Positions 1-4,146 of a stretch of DNA of 5,006 nucleotides are shown here, piece by piece; position 1 is the first letter of the stretch; each line of letters starts with the position of its first letter. The notes below the pieces were generated by a model. It saw only the letters and a list, made by a program, of their open reading frames with translations. It did not search any database and was not told where the DNA came from. This DNA comes from Acetobacteraceae bacterium (lineage in GTDB: Bacteria > Pseudomonadota > Alphaproteobacteria > Acetobacterales > Acetobacteraceae), in NCBI GenBank assembly GCA_947478535.1, contig CANJXD010000439.1, positions 1 to 5,006 on the forward strand, in the 5' to 3' direction. A program made the position numbers and the translations under genes.

Positions 1-2
1 CC

Positions 3-182
3 GAGATCCGTGAACTCGCGCAAGGCAGCGACCGCGCGGCCTCGCTGTTTGCCGCTGCCATCACCCGGGCGAAGAGATCGTCGGATTTCGGCGCGGCTGT
101 GCATGTGTACACCCCGCAGGAATACGCGGGCATGCGGCTGTTCCTCTCGCCTGACGGGCAAGCGGGCTTTGCCCTCAAGGGC
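3..182 (+). pseudogene. Truncated C-terminal-less fragment of a phage-type acetyltransferase-like protein
   Basis: The frame is open from the window edge and reads protein-like up to about position 182, with the stretch HVYTPQEYAGMRLFLSPDG (99-155) followed by QAGFALKG (156-182). From memory, this block resembles small acetyltransferase-like (GNAT-like) proteins found in alphaproteobacterial prophages, where a DxIVSVF-type segment usually follows. Here it does not: after position 182 the frame turns into low-quality, H/R/P-rich sequence and meets no stop until 1418. Reading therefore passes out of frame through the next small gene and in frame into the primase-like gene. The other two forward frames do not supply the missing continuation, so a simple frameshift is not an obvious explanation. 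I infer that the 3' part was lost by deletion or recombination near 180-193. The true start lies left of the window. The family assignment is tentative, and a naturally short or fused protein cannot be excluded. Confidence 0.4.
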
Positions 183-192
183 TGGATCGCGC

Positions 193-450
193 ATGATCCG
201 CATCCCCGGCATCCCCGAGGTATTCCAGCCCTGGTCAAATGCGCCTCCGCTGGCGCCTCTCCCGAACCCCACCAGCAGCAAGACGCGGTACTGGTGCCGA
301 TGGCTGCTGACCTGGCACGCGGAGACGCTGGCGCCGCCACAGCGCACTTTCCTCTGCCAGTTGCTCACCGCGCGCGGGACCATCGCCCCGAAGGCGTCGG
401 ATCGGGTGGTGTCGATTGTCGAGCGCTTGCAGCGCGAGGCGCTGCCATGA
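193..450 (+). CDS. Small hypothetical protein of a mobile-element replication module
   Basis: This encodes 85 residues starting MIRIPGIPEVFQPW. The function is unknown. The N-terminal third is proline-rich (PPLAPLPNP, about residues 18-26). It is followed by a helical segment (RYWCRWLLTWHAETLAPPQRTF, about residues 33-54), and the C-terminal third (TIAPKASDRVVSIVERLQREA) looks like another helix. This resembles the short 'xxPxQRxFLxxLxxRGxxxPKxxxxVxxIxxRL' proteins often found just before primase-like genes in alphaproteobacterial prophages, a resemblance I recall but cannot test here. The ATG at 193 is chosen because the sequence upstream in this frame is shadow-like and an AAGGG motif lies at 177-181, 11 bases ahead, which is slightly far for a ribosome binding site. 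Its stop TGA (448-450) overlaps the next start as ATGA, suggesting translational coupling with the primase-like gene. There is no membrane segment or signal peptide. Confidence 0.6.
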   Translation: MIRIPGIPEVFQPWSNAPPLAPLPNPTSSKTRYWCRWLLTWHAETLAPPQRTFLCQLLTARGTIAPKASDRVVSIVERLQREALP

Positions 451-1418
451 GTGGCGCCCCGTCCATCGCGACCGTCAACACCATGCTCGCCGCGCGCATG
501 GGCGACCTCGCCCGCGACCTGGCCGGCGACCCGGCAAGCAGAGGCCGGGACGAATGGCGCTATGGCCGGCGCGGCAGCCTTTCCGTGATGGTGGCAGGCG
601 CCAAGCGCGGCATGTGGAGCGACCACGAAGCAGGATGTGGCGGCGATCCGCTGGGGCTGGTCGCGCACCTTCGGCGATGCCCCATGGCGGAGGCGTTCCG
701 CTGGGCGCTGGTGTGGCTCGGCGAGGATGCAGCAAACGACTACCGCCCGGCGGCTGCGCCCGCTGTAGCCCCGCCGGAGGCGCCGCGCGAGGCATCCCCG
801 CCCGCGTCTCTCGACCTCGCCTGGAGCATGTGGGGCGAGGCGATGCCGGCCGATACTCCGGGCAGTCTTGTGCCTGTCTATCTCGCGTCGCGCGGCCTAG
901 CGCTACCCGATGCGCGGGGCGTGTTGCGCTTTCATCCGCGCGCCTGGCGCAACCGGGCGAACGGCCCGCACGGCCCGGCGATGGTCGCCGAGATGACCGA
1001 CCCCGCCACCAACGAGTGGACCGGCACGCACGTCACCTATCTGCGCCCGGGCGGCGTCGAAAAAGCGGACGGCCCCTCGTGCAAGATCATGCTTGGCCGC
1101 GTCGGCTGCATCCGGCTGGTGGAGGATGCGGAGGTGACGATGGGGCTGGGCATCGCCGAGGGCATCGAAACCAGCTTGGCCGTAATGCAGGGTTTCGACT
1201 GGCGGCCGGTATGGGCTGCCACCAGCGCGGGCGCGATCCGCCGGTTTCCGGTGCTGCCGGGCATCGGTGCATTGACGATCTTCGCCGACACGGACGGGGC
1301 CGGCATCAACGCCGCCCATGCCTGCGCAGCACGGTGGACCGAAGCCGGGCGAGGGGCGCGCATCTATACGCCGCCGGCCGGCGACTTCAACGACATGATC
1401 CGGGAACACGCGGCATGA
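447..1418 (+). CDS. Toprim domain-containing primase-like protein (DUF7146 / Toprim_3 type)
   Basis: This is a 323-residue protein with the architecture of mobile-element primase-like proteins. The N-terminal domain (about residues 35-80: EWRYGRRGSLSV, then GMWSDHEAGCGGDPLGLVAHL) matches the region that in related primases sits at the zinc-binding end. Only one cysteine (C64) is visible there, so a classic zinc ribbon is absent. An Ala/Pro-rich linker spans about 101-120. The middle region (125-225) includes LASRGL and the KIMLGRVGCIRL segment. The C-terminal Toprim fold has its acidic residue in GIAEGIETSLAV (E238 and E241), the DxD pair in IFADTDGAG (D281, D283), and a trailing DFNDM (313-317). 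Toprim domains coordinate Mg2+ and act in nucleotidyl transfer; a role in priming element replication is inferred. The ATG at 447 overlaps the previous stop (ATGA) and the TGA at 1416-1418 overlaps the helicase start in the same way. The frame stays open upstream to position 3, but that sequence does not look like part of this protein. Confidence 0.85.
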   Translation: MSGAPSIATVNTMLAARMGDLARDLAGDPASRGRDEWRYGRRGSLSVMVAGAKRGMWSDHEAGCGGDPLGLVAHLRRCPMAEAFRWALVWLGEDAANDYRPAAAPAVAPPEAPREASPPASLDLAWSMWGEAMPADTPGSLVPVYLASRGLALPDARGVLRFHPRAWRNRANGPHGPAMVAEMTDPATNEWTGTHVTYLRPGGVEKADGPSCKIMLGRVGCIRLVEDAEVTMGLGIAEGIETSLAVMQGFDWRPVWAATSAGAIRRFPVLPGIGALTIFADTDGAGINAAHACAARWTEAGRGARIYTPPAGDFNDMIREHAA

Positions 1419-2578
1419 TGGACGGCATCGCGAGCCCCGAGGCGGCGATGATGCATGCGGGCGTGGTAATGCGGCAAATGCCGCCCGCCAGCGCCTCCGC
1501 ATCGCGCGCCAGGCCGCCGAGGGCGCTCCCGCTGCTTGACCCGCGGGCATGGACCGACCCGGCGCCGCCGCGCCGTTGGGTAGTGCCCGATTGGGTGCCC
1601 CGCGGGGCCGTCACGGCACTGTATAGCGACGGCGGCACGGGAAAGAGCCTCATCGCCCAGCAACTGCTGACCTGCGCTGCGCTCGGCCTTCCCTGGCTCG
1701 GCCTGGGCGTGATCGCCGGCCGCGCGCTCGGCGTCTTCTGCGAGGATGAACGGGACGAATTGCAGCGGCGGCAGGAGAGCATCAATGCCGCGCTTGGCGT
1801 GTCACCGGACGAGCTCTCCGGCGTGCGCCTGCTGTCCCGTCTCGGCGAAGACAATTGCCTGATGGACTTCACGCAGACCGACATCGGCGTGTTGACCCCG
1901 TTCTTTGCTGACCTGGAAACCACGGTGCAACAGGTGCGGCCGGCGCTGCTGGTGCTGGACACCGCGGCGGACCTGTTCGGTGGCAATGAGAACGTGCGGC
2001 CGCAGGTGCGGCGCTTCATTGGCGCATGCCTTTCCCGGCTGGCACGGGACCATGACTGCGCGGTGCTGCTACTCGCCCACCCCAGCCAATCCGGCATGAC
2101 CTCTGGCGCCGGCACCGGCGGCAGCACCGCATGGAGCAATACCGTCCGCTCCCGCCTCTACTTCACCCGCCCGACCGATGAGGACGCGGGCGCCGCCACT
2201 GACCGCCGCGTGCTCACCCGCATGAAGGCAAACTACGCGCCCGCAGACGCCCGCCTGGAGGTTGTCTGGCGCGCTGGGGCGTTCGTGCCCGCCTCCGGCA
2301 GCCTCCGCACCGATGAGGCAACGTGGCAGGCCATCAGCGCCATGTTCGATGAACTGGAGGCCGCCTGGACCGATGGCCGCGCATGGTCCTACCGCGCCGA
2401 GACCCGCAGCGGCGGGCGCTACTTCCCGGTATGGGCAAAGCGCCATCTCGGCATCCCGGAAGCGCGTACGAAAGCCCTACTCAGCGATTGGCTGATGAAC
2501 AAGTGCCTAAGCTTTGAGGAATTTAACAAGCGCGCCTCGACGCGCGGCCTTCGGGTGGTGCGGAGGCCCGATCAATGA
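1415..2578 (+). CDS. AAA family ATPase, RepA-like replicative helicase (AAA_25 type)
   Basis: This 387-residue protein resembles RecA/DnaB-fold RepA helicases of plasmids and phages, which form hexamers and unwind DNA using ATP. The first 50 residues are Ala/Pro/Met-rich and look disordered. The core starts at RRWVVPDWVPRGAVTALY (53-70). The Walker A region is SDGGTGKS (71-78; K77), where the usual first glycine is serine. Next come VFCEDERDELQRR (107-119), including the catalytic-type glutamate E110, and the Walker B stretch LLVLDTAADLFGGNEN (178-193; D182). The strand VLLLAHPS (217-224) is followed by the Gly/Ser loop GTGGSTAWSNTVRSRLYF (233-250) and MKANYAP (270-276), all characteristic of this family. 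The C-terminal 90 residues probably form an accessory or DNA-binding region. The start is ATG 1415 (ATGA overlap with the Toprim gene); ATG 1418 immediately after is an alternative. It probably works with the Toprim protein at an origin, for which the repeats just downstream are the best candidate. Confidence 0.87.
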   Translation: MMDGIASPEAAMMHAGVVMRQMPPASASASRARPPRALPLLDPRAWTDPAPPRRWVVPDWVPRGAVTALYSDGGTGKSLIAQQLLTCAALGLPWLGLGVIAGRALGVFCEDERDELQRRQESINAALGVSPDELSGVRLLSRLGEDNCLMDFTQTDIGVLTPFFADLETTVQQVRPALLVLDTAADLFGGNENVRPQVRRFIGACLSRLARDHDCAVLLLAHPSQSGMTSGAGTGGSTAWSNTVRSRLYFTRPTDEDAGAATDRRVLTRMKANYAPADARLEVVWRAGAFVPASGSLRTDEATWQAISAMFDELEAAWTDGRAWSYRAETRSGGRYFPVWAKRHLGIPEARTKALLSDWLMNKCLSFEEFNKRASTRGLRVVRRPDQ

Positions 2579-2591
2579 GCCTCCGGCGCTT

Positions 2592-2721
2592 GCGGAACCT
2601 TGCTTGCAAGTCATTGATATTGCTTTGCGGAACCTTGCGGAACGTGTTCGCGGAACCTGCGGAACCTCGCGCTGTAACCCCCGGTTTTCTGCCGCGGAAC
2701 CTTGCGGAAGGTTGCGGAAGG
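2592..2721 (+). repeat. Eight iteron-like direct repeats, GCGGAA(C/G)(C/G)
   Basis: The 8-mer occurs in the same orientation at 2592, 2627, 2637, 2650, 2659, 2694, 2704 and 2714. Six copies begin GCGGAAC and the last two are GCGGAAGG. Several copies extend to TTGCGGAACCTTGC. Start-to-start distances are 35, 10, 13, 9, 35, 10 and 10 bases, so within clusters the copies fall roughly one helical turn apart and the two larger gaps are equal. The junction of copies 6 and 7 also makes a small inverted repeat, AACCTT-GCGG-AAGGTT (2698-2713). Same-face spacing of short direct repeats beside a replication gene is the signature of iterons bound by an initiator protein, although no RepC-like initiator is recognisable in this window. 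Confidence 0.75.
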
Positions 2722-2739
2722 TGTCCCCCCACACCCCTA

Positions 2740-2777
2740 GGTGCTTTCGCGCCTGCTGACGCGCGGCGCAAAGCACC
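2740..2777. other. 13-bp hairpin downstream of the iteron-like repeats
   Basis: GGTGCTTT (2740-2747) pairs with AAAGCACC (2770-2777), and GCGCC (2749-2753) pairs with GGCGC (2765-2769). One C (2748) is bulged and the loop is 11 bases (2754-2764). The arms begin 19 bases after the last direct repeat. No T-run follows on either strand, so an ordinary intrinsic terminator is not favoured. It could be a structured single-strand priming site, by analogy with the ssi hairpins at the RSF1010 origin, or an operator or attenuator for the downstream genes. Confidence 0.6.
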
Positions 2778-2891
2778 CCTGGGCGAGGGCAGGAAGGCGG
2801 ACGAGACCTCCGCCGGTTCCCCTGGTTTCGTGCGGGTCGGGTGGTGGATGCAGGCAGCAACCCCCATGCCAACCCTCTGCGGTGGTGCACC

Positions 2892-3374
2892 ATGAGCAGT
2901 GACGAGCGACAGTCCGAAACAACGGCCGGCGATCGGGGCCAGCGTGACGACCGGGGCCGGTTCAGGTCGGGCAACCCGGGCCGGCCGCGTGGATCCCGGC
3001 ATGCCGCGCTGGTGGCGCTGGACCACATCGGCGAGGAAGGCGCGGAAGACGTGATGCGGGCCGTGTTGGATGCCGCGCGGGGTGGCGACATGCGCGCCGC
3101 GGATATCCTGCTGCGGCGCCTCTGGCCGGAGCGGAAGGGCCGCCCGGTGCAATTCGACCTGCCGCCCCTGGTGACGGCTGCGGATGGCGCGCAGGCGACC
3201 GGCGCGGTGGCGGCAGCGGTGGCAAGCGGGCACCTCTCACCCGAGGAAGGGCAGGCGGTGGCCGCCATCGTGGAAGCACACCGGCGCGCGGTGGAGACGG
3301 TGGAACTTGCCGAGCGCCTGGCGCAGTTGGAACAGGCCATGGAGCGAAGGAGCGGGAAAGATGGCGGCGCGTGA
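2892..3374 (+). CDS. DUF5681 domain-containing protein
   Basis: This is a 160-residue soluble protein. Its N-terminus (about residues 15-40) holds the DUF5681 hallmark, a basic Gly/Asn/Pro/Arg motif: DDRGRFRSGNPGRPRGSRHAAL. Proteins with this motif are common in alphaproteobacterial prophages and islands. Their function is not established, but the basic motif suggests nucleic-acid contact. The middle (about 45-80) is helical and includes the family-like stretch AADILLRRLWPERKGRPVQF. The C-terminal part (about 113-155) is a likely coiled coil: EEGQAVAAIVEAHRRAVETVEL, then AERLAQLEQAMERR. The start at ATG 2892 is preferred over an in-frame alternative at 2841, because the DUF5681-type sequence begins just after 2892 and the upstream extension (MVDAGSNPHANPLRWCT) looks like untranslated sequence. 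No strong Shine-Dalgarno motif precedes 2892. The gene overlaps the next one by 14 bases. Confidence 0.75.
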   Translation: MSSDERQSETTAGDRGQRDDRGRFRSGNPGRPRGSRHAALVALDHIGEEGAEDVMRAVLDAARGGDMRAADILLRRLWPERKGRPVQFDLPPLVTAADGAQATGAVAAAVASGHLSPEEGQAVAAIVEAHRRAVETVELAERLAQLEQAMERRSGKDGGA

Positions 3375-3558
3375 TCTGATGAAGCGGGTGGAGCGGGCGG
3401 AGCGATCCCTCCAGGCGACGGCCATCTGCGCCTTCGCCGACTACCACCAGACCCCCGAGGAAGCGGCCGACGAAATGCGGAAGGCGTACGGCGCCCCGCC
3501 GGGTGCCCCGGTCACGGTGCTGACCTGGGGCGATTATGTCCGCCCCAAGCGGCACTAG
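3361..3558 (+). CDS. Small hypothetical protein, 65 aa
   Basis: This encodes a protein starting MAARDLMKRVERAERSLQ and ending WGDYVRPKRH. The start at 3361 is supported by a strong ribosome binding site, AAGGAG at 3347-3352, eight bases upstream. The gene begins 14 bases before the end of the DUF5681-type gene in another frame, so the two are probably co-transcribed. Residues 3-20 form a charged amphipathic helix, and PEEAADEMRKAYG (32-44) looks like a second helix. The Gly/Pro-rich tail ends in VTVLTWGDYVRPKRH. I do not recognise a domain or function, and there is no membrane segment. An in-frame extension back to 3184 exists but reads as W/R-rich shadow sequence of the overlapping gene, so it was rejected. 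Confidence 0.68.
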   Translation: MAARDLMKRVERAERSLQATAICAFADYHQTPEEAADEMRKAYGAPPGAPVTVLTWGDYVRPKRH

Positions 3559-3582
3559 GCCGTGATAGCGTCGGCGCAGTCA

Positions 3583-3588
3583 GAGGAG
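3583..3588 (+). promoter_or_regulatory. Ribosome binding site GAGGAG for the 3597 gene
   Basis: GAGGAG lies eight bases before the ATG at 3597, a canonical distance, and fixes that start. The 38-base gap from the previous stop shows no convincing promoter, so the gene is probably read from the upstream transcript. Confidence 0.7.
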
Positions 3589-3596
3589 ACGGGCTG

Positions 3597-3932
3597 ATGA
3601 CGGAAGGCGGACCATCCGCGCCCCGGACTGGGACAGACCCAGTGCTGGAGTTGCTGCGGGAGTACAGGATACCGGTAACGCGGGAGAGCTATCTCTCTCT
3701 GGCGTTCGGCGATCCGGTGCCGGAGATCGGGGCGGAGCAGGAGGCGGACCTGCCGTCGGAACTCCAGGACTGGAGCCGGTTCGGAATGCCGGCGCAGAAG
3801 GAGCCGCCGCCCTCCGAGAGCAAACCCGTGCCCCAAGTGCCGACGAGCGGCGCATCTTCCTGGATGCTTTCGGCGCTCCAGGAAATGCAGCAGGCGGGGC
3901 TGCCGATGCATCCGGAACCGGGTACCGACTGA
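3597..3932 (+). CDS. Conserved-looking hypothetical protein, 111 aa, of mobile-element type
   Basis: This is an acidic, proline-rich soluble protein. The N-terminal half contains LELLREYRIPVTRESYLSLA (17-36), then FGDPVPEIGAEQEADLPSELQ (37-57). The pattern 'L..y.iPvTRe.Yl.laf...p....E.EadLP.elq' recurs in short proteins of alphaproteobacterial prophages and islands that have no known function; I recall this pattern but could not search for it. The C-terminal half (about 68-111) is Pro/Ser-rich with one short helix (SSWMLSALQEMQQAGLP, 87-103) and is probably flexible. It is the last gene of the (+) set before the tRNA-Arg, 68 bases from the tRNA 3' end, and transcribes towards it. It is therefore probably the terminal cargo or accessory gene of the element. 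Confidence 0.75.
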   Translation: MTEGGPSAPRTGTDPVLELLREYRIPVTRESYLSLAFGDPVPEIGAEQEADLPSELQDWSRFGMPAQKEPPPSESKPVPQVPTSGASSWMLSALQEMQQAGLPMHPEPGTD

Positions 3933-3941
3933 CTTGGTGGG

Positions 3942-3976
3942 GGTGGCGCTGGGGGTTGAGGCTGGTCAGCGCCTCC
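3942..3976. terminator. Hairpin between convergent transcripts, candidate terminator
   Basis: GGCGCTG (3945-3951) pairs with CAGCGCC (3967-3973). Two more G-C pairs lie beyond a T:T mismatch (3942-3943 with 3975-3976). The loop is 15 bases. It begins 9 bases after the stop of the 111-aa gene and lies 24 bases past the tRNA-Arg 3' end, so it could end both convergent transcripts. Neither strand has a T-run after the stem, which lowers confidence. Confidence 0.4.
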
Positions 3977-4000
3977 AAACCCGCAGAATACTTAGACCGA

Positions 4001-4077
4001 TGGCGGACCCGAAGAGATTCGAACTCCTAACCCCCAGATCCGTAGTCTGGTGCTCTATCCAATTGAGCTACGGGTCC
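4001..4077 (-). tRNA. tRNA-Arg (anticodon ACG)
   Basis: This is a complete 77-base cloverleaf on the minus strand. The acceptor stem GGACCCG pairs with CGGGTCC and is followed by discriminator G and an encoded CCA. The D arm carries T8, A9 and the GCTC/GAGC stem. The anticodon stem CCAGA/TCTGG encloses the loop CTACGGA, giving anticodon ACG (complement at 4041-4043); in bacteria this A34 is normally converted to inosine to read CGU, CGC and CGA. The T arm, AGGAG/CTCTT around TTCGAAT, has one G-T pair. It lies downstream of leuB on the same strand, so it may be read from its own promoter or by readthrough. Its 3' end faces the mobile-element genes, making it a likely integration site. Confidence 0.95.
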
Positions 4078-4099
4078 GCATCGGTAGGCGCGATTTAGC

Positions 4100-4132
4100 G
4101 GGGGGGTGGGGGGCACGCAACCCCTCCCCCCC
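4100..4132. terminator. Very GC-rich hairpin downstream of leuB, candidate terminator
   Basis: Seven G (4100-4106) pair with seven C (4126-4132). After a T:T mismatch (4107/4125), four more G-C pairs follow (4108-4111 with 4121-4124), closing a 9-base loop. It begins 14 bases past the leuB stop codon. On the leuB strand the stem is followed by GCTAAATCG rather than a T-run, so it is an imperfect intrinsic terminator. It may instead stall polymerase or protect the leuB mRNA 3' end. Confidence 0.5.
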
Positions 4133-4146
4133 TCTTGTCCACAGTT

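Larger units (their letters stand above)
2579..2891. other. Gene-free region with iteron-like repeats and a hairpin; candidate replication origin
   Basis: This stretch of roughly 310 bases lies between the helicase gene and the DUF5681-type gene. It is less G/C-biased than its neighbours. It holds eight short direct repeats (2592-2721), an AT-richer patch with an 8-base palindrome CTTGCAAG (2603-2610) and the segment TCATTGATATTGCTTT (2611-2626), then a strong hairpin (2740-2777). The remaining 110 bases up to the next start show nothing clear. A forward frame of 106 codons (2575-2895) spans the region and shares ATGA junctions with both flanking genes. However, about one third of its codons end in A or T, it uses rare codons (ATA, GTA, CTA, AGG), and its peptide mostly repeats LRN and AEP units copied from the DNA repeats. 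I therefore treat the region as non-coding. Its position next to a helicase and primase-like gene suggests an origin; a regulatory region is the alternative. Confidence 0.5.

Noticed and set aside
99..446. GTG 99 as start of the Toprim gene
   Set aside because: Residues encoded by 183-446 in this frame look non-coding, while the overlapping frame at 193-450 encodes a better protein. The ATG at 447 gives the expected N-terminus.
416..1414. Upstream in-frame extension of the helicase gene to position 416
   Set aside because: The extension overlaps the well-supported Toprim gene and reads as Arg/Gly/Pro-rich shadow. The ATGA junction at 1415 gives a better start.
1387..2139. 250-aa minus-strand open frame inside the helicase gene
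   Set aside because: It is antisense to a protein with clear Walker and RepA-type motifs. The translated sequence is Ser/Arg/Pro-rich and has no domain.
2579..2891. CRISPR array
   Set aside because: The repeats are only 8-14 bases long and mostly about 10 bases apart, with no unique spacers of regular length.
2507..3340. Long minus-strand open frames of 277 aa (2507-3340) and 236 aa (2523-3233)
   Set aside because: They lie opposite the DUF5681-type gene and the repeat region. Their peptides are Arg/Pro/Ser/His-rich with no recognisable motif, typical of antisense shadows in high-GC DNA.
3949..4037. Nine-base inverted match CTGGGGGTT (3949-3957) with AACCCCCAG inside the tRNA (4029-4037)
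   Set aside because: It is short, low in complexity and does not include the tRNA 3' end, so it is unlikely to be an attachment-site core; probably chance G-richness.
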